In this document: piece by piece, positions 1-6,101 of the stretch
How positions within the stretch are numbered: the first letter of the stretch is position 1
Layout of the letters: each line of letters begins with the position of its first letter
Assembly (NCBI GenBank): GCA_031288985.1
Contig: JAITQH010000096.1
Location: forward strand, 1 to 6,654
Length of the DNA: 6,654 nt
From: Candidatus Methanoplasma sp.
GTDB lineage: Archaea; Thermoplasmatota; Thermoplasmata; Methanomassiliicoccales; Methanomethylophilaceae
Direction: 5' to 3'
Program-made: the position numbers and the translations under genes
The notes under the pieces: generated by a model
What the model saw: the letters and a program-made list of their open reading frames with translations, nothing else
Told to the model about the DNA's origin: nothing
Database searches by the model: none

Positions 1-29
1 TTACGGATTGCCGAATTGAGGTGCGGACA

Positions 30-515
30 ATGAGTTGTTGCCATCTAGCGATCACGCCCAAGCCCCTGAGCTTGGGCGTTGTCATCGAAGACCCGAAGGT
101 GAACGGCGGAAAGGCATTCGCATACTCTCGGGAGCAGGATGAGGTGGAATTCTCCCCCTTCACAGGCCAGAGTGTCGGCCCTATATTATCCGAAGAAATT
201 TTGAGCGTTCTGCCACATTACGTATATTGGTTCTCCAGCGATTGTTTCATGTATTTCCCAGAGGACAAAACGAATAATACCGAACATTATACGCACGCCA
301 TCGCCGCATTGGAGCGCTTCGCCGCTTTCATACGGAAGAACGTCAAAGAGGCGGGCGAGTTCTGGTACACATACCAATGGACGGACACCGTTCCTCGCAA
401 AGCGGAGGATATGGTCATACGGGAGATGAACATAGACGATCTGAGATTCGAAGGGGATGATGTCGACTCTTTCAGGTTCGAAGAGGGAGTGTTCTACAAG
501 TTCGTGGATGTCTGA
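30..515 (+). CDS. Hypothetical protein, 161 aa, function unknown
   Basis: I do not recognise this family. The ATG at 30 is preferred over the in-frame GTG at 21: GAGGTG at 18-23 lies 6 nt before the ATG and looks like its ribosome binding site, and the GTG is part of that site. The product is soluble and acidic, with no signal peptide or membrane segment. It has a Cys-Cys pair at residues 3-4, an aromatic-rich centre (YVYWFSSDCFMYF), a helical stretch around HAIAALERFAAFIRKNV and a very acidic C-terminal third (DDLRFEGDDVDSFRFEEG). Codons are more AT-rich in third positions than in the downstream operon (for example ATT, TTG and ATA next to each other), which may indicate a different origin. 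A terminator-like element and 259 nt separate it from cobD, so it is probably an independent unit. That the ORF is coding is fairly likely; its role is unknown. Confidence 0.65.
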   Translation: MSCCHLAITPKPLSLGVVIEDPKVNGGKAFAYSREQDEVEFSPFTGQSVGPILSEEILSVLPHYVYWFSSDCFMYFPEDKTNNTEHYTHAIAALERFAAFIRKNVKEAGEFWYTYQWTDTVPRKAEDMVIREMNIDDLRFEGDDVDSFRFEEGVFYKFVDV

Positions 516-540
516 ACATGAGAGACAGAGCAATATGTCT

Positions 541-580
541 GCGTTGTTCGAGAACGATGCCGCACGGGGAATTTTTTTTT
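541..580 (+). terminator. Hairpin plus T9 tract, probable terminator of the first gene
   Basis: Positions 541-549 (GCGTTGTTC) pair with 552-560 (GAACGATGC), allowing two G-U pairs, to give an 8-9 bp stem with a very small loop. Eleven nucleotides later comes an uninterrupted run of nine T at 572-580. U-tracts are the main archaeal termination signal. It lies 26 nt after the stop of the upstream gene. The T-tract could instead be part of an AT-rich promoter for a long cobD leader; the sequence alone does not decide. Confidence 0.45.
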
Positions 581-743
581 ATTCGGATCGCTCGTTCGGT
601 GCGCCGGAGCTGAATTGCGGCGGCGGATAGGACATTGTCGTTTGCGGAGACGGCCGCCTTGCGTAAGGAAACGGATCCAACGATGTTTCCCGGAGACGGA
701 AACTGTGGGGCGCAGAAGCTGTCAAGCGGGATCCGAGACGGCA
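581..743 (+). other. Repeat-rich, foldable non-coding stretch upstream of cobD
   Basis: No convincing gene lies here. The 9-mer CGGAGACGG occurs at 645-653 and 691-699, with a one-mismatch copy (CCGAGACGG) at 733-741. GTTTCC at 685-690 can form a 6-bp stem with GGAAAC at 698-703 (7-nt loop) or, alternatively, with an identical GGAAAC at 667-672. CCTT-GCGT-AAGG at 657-668 is another small hairpin that would compete with the latter. I looked for the ordered conserved boxes of a cobalamin riboswitch and did not find them. Whether this stretch is transcribed depends on where the cobD promoter is. Confidence 0.3.
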
Positions 744-760
744 ATGGATTAATATTCCAT
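744..760 (+). promoter_or_regulatory. TATA-like element within a near-palindrome, candidate cobD operon promoter or operator
   Basis: ATGGATTAATATTCCAT is a dyad with 7 of 8 base pairs matching around a central A at 752. Its AT-rich core (TTAATATT, 749-756) resembles an archaeal TATA box. With the usual spacing of about 25 nt, transcription would begin near the cobD ATG at 775. That fits the absence of a Shine-Dalgarno sequence there and suggests a leaderless mRNA. The overlap of dyad and TATA core would suit a repressor site, but this is inferred from the sequence only. Confidence 0.4.
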
Positions 761-774
761 CCAGCATTTCAAAC

Positions 775-1893
775 ATGAAAAGTATGATACGCTCCAAACC
801 GTCGCTTGCGGATCTGCCGAAGACAGTGCATGGGGGACAGGCATGGAGATCCGAAGGTATAGAGGACCACAGCCACAATCTGAATCCGTTCGGCCCGCCG
901 GACTGCCTCCGCGACATCATGATCGATGCGTTGGATGGCGTCGGCCACTATCCCGACGATTCATGCGCCGAACTTAAGGACACGATCTCCAAGGCGTTCT
1001 CGGTGGACGCGGAGAACGTTGCCGTGGGGGCGGGATCGTCGGAGATCATCCGCAACTTCCCCCACGCCTTTCTGGAAAGGGGCGATTCCGTACTTCTGAA
1101 CTCGCCGTCATTTGCGGAATACGGCCACCAGTGCAGGATAGCCGGCGCGAAGATCCTGACGAACAGGCTGACCGAGGAGAACGACTTCAGGATAGACCGC
1201 TCCAAGGTCTCCGAGGCGATCCGCTCCGGGATAAAGGCGCTGTACATATGCAACCCGAACAACCCCACAGGCCGCATAGAGCCTCGGAAGAAGATCCTTG
1301 ACATCGTCAGGGAATGCAGGGACGGCGGGGTCATGGTGTTCCTCGACGAGACCCTTCTGGAGCTGGTACGGGGATATGAGGACATAACCTGCGCCTCCGA
1401 AGTGAAGAGATGCGACAATCTTGTGGTCGCCGGATCGCTGACGAAATCCTTTGCCATACCGGGCATAAGAATAGGGTTCGGATTCGCGGATCCTTCACTG
1501 AGGGAGGAGATGGACAAGGTCAGGATGACCTGGAACGTAGGGCAGGTGGAGCAGACGGTCGCCAACGCGCTGATAAGGGATCATATGGATCACGTCGCCT
1601 CCGCCGCCAAAGTCATGGCCGCCGAGTCCAAGACGCTTCATTCGAGGCTCACAGAGATCGGATTCCCTGTGGGCGGCGTCTCCGACTCGTTCTTCTATTT
1701 CAATTCCCTGAGGGAGCTGGGCGTGAAATGCTCCGAATTCCAGAGGCTGATGCTCAAAAGGAACATCATGATACGCGACTGCGCCTCCTTCGGAGAGCCG
1801 TTCGAATGGTTCGCACGGTTCAGCGTGAAGGATCGCGAAAGGAACGAGAGGTTCGCGGATGCCGTGGAATCGTCGATGAAGGAGCTCGCCTGA
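775..1893 (+). CDS. cobD: Threonine-phosphate decarboxylase CobD (PLP enzyme of aminopropanol arm)
   Basis: A fold-type I PLP enzyme of the HisC/CobD group. It is predicted to decarboxylate L-threonine O-3-phosphate to (R)-1-aminopropan-2-yl phosphate, the linker between the corrin ring and the nucleotide loop. The 372-residue length matches the family (about 360). HGG at 19-21 followed by HNLNPFGPP (34-42) is the N-terminal CobD-type signature. Further motifs are CNPNNPTG (159-166), FLDET (189-193, PLP-pyridine Asp191), SLTKSFAIPGIRIGF (221-235, Schiff-base Lys224) and Arg348 in ARFSVKDR near the C-terminus, the expected carboxylate-binding Arg. No threonine kinase domain is fused, so that activity must come from elsewhere. 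Histidinol-phosphate aminotransferase is the main alternative, but the N-terminal motif and cbiB starting 1 nt downstream favour CobD. The start lacks a Shine-Dalgarno, and ATG 784 is another possible start. The gene opens the cobamide operon. Confidence 0.9.
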   Translation: MKSMIRSKPSLADLPKTVHGGQAWRSEGIEDHSHNLNPFGPPDCLRDIMIDALDGVGHYPDDSCAELKDTISKAFSVDAENVAVGAGSSEIIRNFPHAFLERGDSVLLNSPSFAEYGHQCRIAGAKILTNRLTEENDFRIDRSKVSEAIRSGIKALYICNPNNPTGRIEPRKKILDIVRECRDGGVMVFLDETLLELVRGYEDITCASEVKRCDNLVVAGSLTKSFAIPGIRIGFGFADPSLREEMDKVRMTWNVGQVEQTVANALIRDHMDHVASAAKVMAAESKTLHSRLTEIGFPVGGVSDSFFYFNSLRELGVKCSEFQRLMLKRNIMIRDCASFGEPFEWFARFSVKDRERNERFADAVESSMKELA

Positions 1894-1894
1894 C

Positions 1895-2926
1895 ATGCAG
1901 CTGTGGCTGGACGCAGTTCTGATAGTGGCCGCCGCCGCGCTCATGGATCGCGCGGGAGAGCTTCCGAACCGCATCCATCCGCTCAGGTGGATCGGCAACA
2001 CGGCGGGATTCCTTGACCGCCGCATAAAGAACCGCGCCGCAAAGGCCAACCGCCTGTGGGGCGCTCTCTCGTACCTTCTCGTGTTCCTGCTGTTCTGGAC
2101 GGCCGCACTGGCGGTATGCGCCGCACTGAAATATTATGTCCCCGGGACGTTCGCGATCGGACCGGTGGAGTCGTCGTACGGGGAGGTCCTTTGGATATTG
2201 GCTTCGGCGGCGGTCTTCAAGTTCTCGTTCGCGGTGTTCTCCTTCAGAAGCCACTGCGACCCGATCCGAAAGGATCTGCGGGACGGGAAGGTCGAAGACG
2301 CCGCCGCCAAGGTGCAGATGATCGTCAGCCGCAGGACGGAGGGCATGGACGCCGGGCATATCGCGTCCTCGTGCTGCGAGACCGTGTCGGAGAACCTCGT
2401 CGACAGCATAATCTCCCCTGCGGCGTACTTCGGACTTCTGGGTCTGCCGGGCGCGGTGATGTTCAGATGCGCCAATCTTATGGATGCGATGTGGGGATAC
2501 CTGAACGATAAGTACCGCACCCTGGGATTCTTCCCGGCGAAGTTCGACGACGTTCTCGGATACGCCACCTCAAGGGCGTCCCCCGTGTTCATCGCCGCGG
2601 CCGCATGGCTCCTGCGCATGGAGCACAGAGGGGTGATCGCCGCCGCAAGGGAGGAGCACGGCAAGACTCCAAGCCCCAACAGCGGGTGGCCGATGACGGC
2701 GTTCGCCGCCGCCCTGAACATATCCATGGAGAAAAAGGACGTTTACGTCATGGGGAAAGGACCGATGCCGTCCGTCGACGACATATCCCGATGCTGCTGC
2801 CTCTTGGAGGTTGCATCACTGATATTCATCTTCGCGGTCGCGCTGCCGCTGTATGCGTTCATAGGCATACATGTGCAGTCATTCACGGAAGAGGCGTTCC
2901 GCAACATACTGGAGGCGTTGTTTTGA
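1895..2926 (+). CDS. cbiB: Adenosylcobinamide-phosphate synthase CbiB, integral membrane protein
   Basis: CbiB joins the aminopropanol phosphate made by CobD to adenosylcobyric acid, using ATP, to give adenosylcobinamide phosphate at the membrane. The 343 residues carry the family landmarks: an N-terminal segment with IHPLRWIG (28-34 region), ETVSENLVDSIISP (162-175), ANLMDAMWGY with NDKY (193-207), KFDDVLGYATSR (216-227) and SPNSGWPMTAFAAAL (260-274). Hydrophobic stretches near 5-18, 55-78, 97-116, 174-195, 228-241 and 303-327 are likely membrane segments. GGAG at 1881-1884, inside the end of cobD, precedes the ATG by 10 nt, and only one base separates it from the cobD stop, so coupling is likely. 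Clustered cysteines (160-161 and 300-302) are unusual but have no assigned role. Slightly longer than typical homologues (about 310-320). Confidence 0.93.
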   Translation: MQLWLDAVLIVAAAALMDRAGELPNRIHPLRWIGNTAGFLDRRIKNRAAKANRLWGALSYLLVFLLFWTAALAVCAALKYYVPGTFAIGPVESSYGEVLWILASAAVFKFSFAVFSFRSHCDPIRKDLRDGKVEDAAAKVQMIVSRRTEGMDAGHIASSCCETVSENLVDSIISPAAYFGLLGLPGAVMFRCANLMDAMWGYLNDKYRTLGFFPAKFDDVLGYATSRASPVFIAAAAWLLRMEHRGVIAAAREEHGKTPSPNSGWPMTAFAAALNISMEKKDVYVMGKGPMPSVDDISRCCCLLEVASLIFIFAVALPLYAFIGIHVQSFTEEAFRNILEALF

Positions 2927-4065
2927 GATTTGTAAAAGGCACAAAAATATTCGAGAACGGAGAGATGGCCACTGCCGCAGTGTATCTGAGCGAGAGGATG
3001 GAGGTCCTGAGCAGCGCGCCGATGAACGGCGGGCACACGGTCACCGACACGCTGTTCATAATGCAGGTGCCGCACCATCATTTCATCGAGGATCCCGACG
3101 CGGAACTCAGATCGGTGATGGAGCGCTGCGGTCTGCCCAAGGATGCGGTGGGTTTCATGACCGCCGCCGAGGTGAAGTACGTGTTCTCGTGGTGCGAGAC
3201 CGAGTTCGAGGGAGCGGAGACGTTCGCCGCCGCCACGGCGGGCCTCAGCAACCACGTGGTCGCGGGAGACGTGATAGACAATTGGGACGAACGCTTCAGA
3301 ATATCCATGGAAAGATACAAGATGCTGCTTGCGGGGACCATAAACATAATCGGCGTTTCCTCCGCACCGTTGACGGATGCCGCGAAGATCAACATGATGA
3401 TGCCCATAATAGAGGCAAAGTCCGCCGCGTTGGCGTCTTTGGGATACAGGGAGACGGGGACCACGTCCGATGCGGTCGCAATAGTGTCCCCCATCGGGGA
3501 GGACAGGGAGGAATTCACCGGCACGGGCGTGCCGCTGGGGATATCCATGGCAAGGTCCGTGAAGGCGGCGGTCGCCGGCAATCTCATCAAACGCAGAGAT
3601 TTCCCGCACATGGGAACATACCTCGACAGGCTCAATGCCGCCGGGCTGCCGGCGGAGGAAGCGGCGGGGATCGCATCCGAACTGTCCGGCGCCGATATCA
3701 AGCGCATCGACGACGCCCTGTGCGGGCTGTCGGACAATGCGGACGTCGCGGCCCTTATACAGGGCGCAATAGCGATAGACGGCATTGGATTGAAGGATTG
3801 CATATGCGGGATCCCGAGAGGAGCGTTCGCCGACGGTTCGGCGGGGATCACCGCCCACGAGGCCGTGGGCCGGCAGATAGCAAAGTACATATCGGGAGAA
3901 GAGGGGGCGGCCGAATTCAACCGTCTGAAAGATGACATGCCTGAAGGACTGAGAAAACTCCCGCCCTTCACAGGAATGGCCGCCTGCGGCCTTATCGGAG
4001 GAATAATCCGTTCCGTCTCCGAAGAACGGCCTCCGAAGCGGGAATCACCGGAAAAGAGGTATTAA
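2923..4065 (+). CDS. cbiS: Adenosylcobinamide amidohydrolase CbiZ with CobZ-like C-terminal domain (CbiS-type fusion)
   Basis: The N-terminal CbiZ domain (about residues 20-222) hydrolyses adenosylcobinamide to adenosylcobyric acid and aminopropanol, opening salvaged cobinamide to CbiB. Its landmarks are VLSSAPMNGG (28-37), QVPHHHF (48-54), VGFMTAAEV (76-84), TAGLSNHVVAGD (105-116), GTINIIG (138-144), PLTDAAKINM (149-158), EAKSAALASLGY (164-175), SDAVAIV (182-188) and VPLGISMARSVKAAV (203-217). Residues 232-366 form a helical domain resembling archaeal alpha-ribazole phosphatase CobZ (PgpA-like), the arrangement of Methanopyrus kandleri CbiS. Key acidic residues of that half seem missing: HEAVG (312-316) where DEVLG is expected, and PFTGMAACGLIGG (348-360) where PFxDD is expected. 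The start is a TTG overlapping the cbiB stop (TTGA), with GGAGG at 2911-2915 seven nt upstream; ATG 2965 is the alternative. A C-terminal tail (about 367-380) is charged. The CbiZ call is strong; activity of the second half is doubtful. Confidence 0.88.
   Translation: MRFVKGTKIFENGEMATAAVYLSERMEVLSSAPMNGGHTVTDTLFIMQVPHHHFIEDPDAELRSVMERCGLPKDAVGFMTAAEVKYVFSWCETEFEGAETFAAATAGLSNHVVAGDVIDNWDERFRISMERYKMLLAGTINIIGVSSAPLTDAAKINMMMPIIEAKSAALASLGYRETGTTSDAVAIVSPIGEDREEFTGTGVPLGISMARSVKAAVAGNLIKRRDFPHMGTYLDRLNAAGLPAEEAAGIASELSGADIKRIDDALCGLSDNADVAALIQGAIAIDGIGLKDCICGIPRGAFADGSAGITAHEAVGRQIAKYISGEEGAAEFNRLKDDMPEGLRKLPPFTGMAACGLIGGIIRSVSEERPPKRESPEKRY
3616..4020 (+). other. CobZ-like domain of the CbiS fusion, apparently lacking metal-binding acids
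   Basis: Encodes residues 232-366 of the fusion. The skeleton aligns by eye with CobZ: a first helix after LPAEEA, the segment VAALIQGAIAIDGIGLKD (275-292), HEAVGRQIAKYISGEEG (312-328), then RLKDDMPEGLRKLPPF (334-349) and a Gly-rich last helix CGLIGGII (355-362). In the family as I remember it, DE(V/F)xG and an Asp-Asp pair after PF supply metal ligands. Here the first Asp is His312 and the Asp pair is Gly351-Met352. The neighbouring Glu313 and Asp337-Asp338 remain acidic, but the latter pair is not in the expected place. Confidence 0.55.
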
Positions 4066-5487
4066 ATGTCCGCCGACGATAATAATGACGATAGAATGGA
4101 GGATGAGCTTTTGAACGAGCGGCCGGAAGGTTCCGACATAAAAGACGATCCCGCCGCGGAGGCGGCCCCCGAGAAGCCGATCGAGAAGCCGATCGAAGAG
4201 CCGATCGAGGAGTTGGCCGTGCAGGCGCCCAGAAGACCGAGGACCATGAGCGCCGCGGCCTTCAGGGTGCCTCCGAAGCCGGAGAAACCCCCCGAGAAGC
4301 CTCCGGAGAAACCCCCCGAGGCCGAACCGGACGAATCCGGAGGGGACAGGTCGGACATGGTGATCGCCCGGCCGCAGGCCGCCGAGAAGCCGCCTCCGTA
4401 CATCCCAAAGCCCCCGGAGCCGGCAAAAGATTACGAACCTTCGCCGGATCCTCCCGCCGCGCCGCAGCGGGATGCGGAGGCAGACTGCACGCCTTGGGAG
4501 CTGCCTAAGCCGACGGAGGATCCGCCCCAAGAGAATTCCCCATGGCCGCCCCCGCCCGCCCGCGATCGGCGGGACGGACGTGCGGACAGCGATTCGGTCG
4601 GACAGAGCCCTCAGGGGTCAAGCGGCCTCTTCGGGGCGGTCAAGGCCCACATATCGTTCTTCACGATCTTCAGAATGGATGTGGACATGGACGACATACG
4701 GGCCGCCGAGAAGCGGATGTACCTCGTACCGTTCATAGGTCTGATCATAGGACTCATCGCCGCCTGTGCGGCCCTTGCAATATTCCTGGTCAGCCCCTGG
4801 TCGGCCTCCGGGAACCACCTGACGATCAATGCCCTGTCCCTCGGAACGGCGGCGGCCGTCATCGCCGTGGGACTGACCACCGTGATAACCAAATTCCTGC
4901 ATATGGACGGTCTTGCCGACTTCGGGGACGGGGTGGCGGTCAGCGGACCAAGGGAATCGCACATCAGGGCCCTGAAGGACACAGGCATCGGTGCGGGAGG
5001 ACTCGCACTTGCGCTGACGGTCACGCTTGCGTCCTTTGCGTTCCTGTCCGATGTCGTGGGCGTGTTCGCCGTCACCGCCGCAATAGTCGGCATGGAGATA
5101 TTTGCAAAGAACGGCATGGTCTCGGCCGCCGTGTTCGGTCTGCCCGGGAACGGCATGGCCGCAGAACAGGTCAGGAGCACAGACATGAAGTCGCTGATTG
5201 CGTCGACCGTCATTGCGGTCGCACTGTCGGCCGCGGCGTTCCTGATAATGGCCATCGCATTCTCGCTGTTTGCAGGAACGGGCGCGATCGGAGGACGCAT
5301 GCTGTTGGCAGTTCTGATATTCATAGGAACGGCCGCGGCGGCATCGATAGTCACAGGCATGACGACGGCATCTACAGCCAACGCCAAATTCGGGTTCGTG
5401 AACGGGGACGTTCTGGGAGCGACCAACGAGATAACCCGCCTTGTCGTGCTGGTTGCCGCTTTCGCGATATCCCACATAGTGCTGTGA
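4066..5487 (+). CDS. cobS: Cobalamin synthase CobS (AdoCbi-GDP ribazoletransferase) with long Pro/Glu-rich N-terminal extension
   Basis: The last step of nucleotide-loop assembly: transfer of alpha-ribazole (phosphate) to adenosylcobinamide-GDP in the membrane. The CobS domain spans about 187-473. FLHMDGLADFGDG (277-289) is the conserved metal-binding motif, followed by LKDTGIGAGG (303-312) and NGDVLGATNE (446-455). Hydrophobic segments lie near 219-243, 253-275, 312-345, 376-403, 410-430 and 457-473. Residues 1-186 are extra: an acidic start (DDNNDDR, EDELL), then a Pro/Glu/Lys-rich, low-complexity and presumably disordered stretch with repeats (EKPI/EEPI; EKPPEKPPEKPPE) and a PPPP run. GAGGT at 4056-4060 lies 5 nt before ATG 4066, which abuts the cbiS stop (TAAATG). 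The extension is therefore very likely translated and not a mis-called start. A bare CobS would start near residue 187, where I see no good start signal. Homologues are typically about 250 residues. Confidence 0.9.
   Translation: MSADDNNDDRMEDELLNERPEGSDIKDDPAAEAAPEKPIEKPIEEPIEELAVQAPRRPRTMSAAAFRVPPKPEKPPEKPPEKPPEAEPDESGGDRSDMVIARPQAAEKPPPYIPKPPEPAKDYEPSPDPPAAPQRDAEADCTPWELPKPTEDPPQENSPWPPPPARDRRDGRADSDSVGQSPQGSSGLFGAVKAHISFFTIFRMDVDMDDIRAAEKRMYLVPFIGLIIGLIAACAALAIFLVSPWSASGNHLTINALSLGTAAAVIAVGLTTVITKFLHMDGLADFGDGVAVSGPRESHIRALKDTGIGAGGLALALTVTLASFAFLSDVVGVFAVTAAIVGMEIFAKNGMVSAAVFGLPGNGMAAEQVRSTDMKSLIASTVIAVALSAAAFLIMAIAFSLFAGTGAIGGRMLLAVLIFIGTAAAASIVTGMTTASTANAKFGFVNGDVLGATNEITRLVVLVAAFAISHIVL
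4171..4206 (+). repeat. 12-bp tandem repeat, three copies, in the cobS extension
   Basis: GAGAAGCCGATC occurs at 4171-4182 and 4183-4194, and as GAAGAGCCGATC at 4195-4206; a decayed fourth copy may follow at 4207-4218. It is in frame and encodes Glu-Lys/Glu-Pro-Ile units. In-frame expansion by slippage is the simple explanation. Confidence 0.85.
4279..4320 (+). repeat. 24-bp-period tandem repeat, two copies, in the cobS extension
   Basis: An 18-bp unit, CCGGAGAAACCCCCCGAG, is identical at 4279-4296 and 4303-4320, separated by AAGCCT. It encodes the EKPP-type repeat at residues 72-85. Codon choice is the same in both copies, so the duplication is likely recent rather than built by selection on protein composition alone. 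Confidence 0.85.
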
Positions 5488-6101
5488 TGGTCATGGAGGC
5501 CCTGATAAACGCCGGCGGGAAAGGAACGCGCATGGGCAGATGCGGAACGGAGAAGCCTATGCAGATCATCGGTGGGAAGCCTGTGGTGAGGAGAGCTGCC
5601 GATGCCTTGGCGGGAGCCAAGGGGATCGACCGGGTGCTGGTGTCGGTGAGCGACCATACGCCCGCCACCGAGCAGTATCTCAAGGAATCGGGAATAGAGA
5701 CGATAAGGACATCCGGCAGGGATTTCGTCGGAGATCTCCATGAGGCCTTCGAAACGATGAACGGCAGGTTCGTTCTCACATGCCCCTCCGACCTCCCGCT
5801 GATAACGACCGAGGCCATCGACGGATTCATAGAGAGCTTCGACGGCGGGATGGAGTCTCTGATAGCGATAGTCCCCTGCGCCCTGCTTCAGGGCATGGGG
5901 ATCAAGCCGTCATACACCCGGACGATGAACGGCGAGGAGTGGGTGCTGTCGGGCATAACGATAATGGATCGCGAGATGACCCTCAGGGACGAATATCTTC
6001 AGGAGCATTTCTACGAGACGGGCGGCAGGGAGTTCGCGGTCAACGTCAACACCCAAGAGGAACTTGGGCTGGCAAGGAAACTGTTTGAGGAGGAATTATG
6101 A
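5487..6101 (+). CDS. cobY: GTP:adenosylcobinamide-phosphate guanylyltransferase CobY
   Basis: Transfers GMP from GTP to adenosylcobinamide phosphate, giving AdoCbi-GDP for CobS. This is the archaeal, non-orthologous replacement for bacterial CobU and lacks CobU's kinase activity, which explains the cbiZ domain in the same operon. The 204 residues compare well with about 196 for the Methanocaldococcus enzyme. NAGGKGTRMGRCGTEKPM (8-25) is the nucleotide-binding signature of MobA/CobY-type nucleotidyltransferases, with three to four more residues between GTRM and EKP than I recall for the Methanocaldococcus protein. TSGRDFVGDLHEA (75-87), PSDLPLI (100-106), LSGITIM (154-160) and NVNTQEELGLARKL (186-199) match CobY rather than MobA or MobA-like proteins. 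The ATG overlaps the cobS stop by one base (TGATG) and has no Shine-Dalgarno, so re-initiation after cobS is likely. ATG 5493 is a less likely start. Confidence 0.92.
   Translation: MVMEALINAGGKGTRMGRCGTEKPMQIIGGKPVVRRAADALAGAKGIDRVLVSVSDHTPATEQYLKESGIETIRTSGRDFVGDLHEAFETMNGRFVLTCPSDLPLITTEAIDGFIESFDGGMESLIAIVPCALLQGMGIKPSYTRTMNGEEWVLSGITIMDREMTLRDEYLQEHFYETGGREFAVNVNTQEELGLARKLFEEEL

Noticed and set aside
535..630. 31-codon ORF starting ATG 535 (MSALFENDAARG...) ending in TAG
   Set aside because: No clear ribosome binding site, it runs through the hairpin and T9 tract, and it has no recognisable features. Could be a leader peptide, but nothing supports it.
601..743. Cobalamin riboswitch before cobD, suggested by GGAGACGGCCGCC-like and GGAAAC pieces
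   Set aside because: The boxes are in the wrong order and the B12-box core is not matched; such riboswitches are also rare in archaea.
2605..2922. Upstream extension of the CbiS reading frame to 2605
   Set aside because: It lies wholly inside cbiB in another frame, with Arg/Gly-rich shadow composition; the TTG at 2923 has a proper ribosome binding site.
4171..4320. CRISPR-like or satellite array
   Set aside because: The repeats are short, directly abutting, in frame and code for low-complexity Pro/Glu/Lys protein; there are no spacers.
4045..4530. Minus-strand ORFs opposite the cobS extension with Gly/Arg- or Gly/Phe-rich repeats
   Set aside because: They are the antisense of the tandem repeats and Pro codons. 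The plus strand has the ribosome binding site and is in frame with CobS.
4542..5486. Upstream extension of the cobY frame to 4542
   Set aside because: This is a His/Arg/Gly-rich shadow of cobS. The recognisable CobY sequence begins at 5487.
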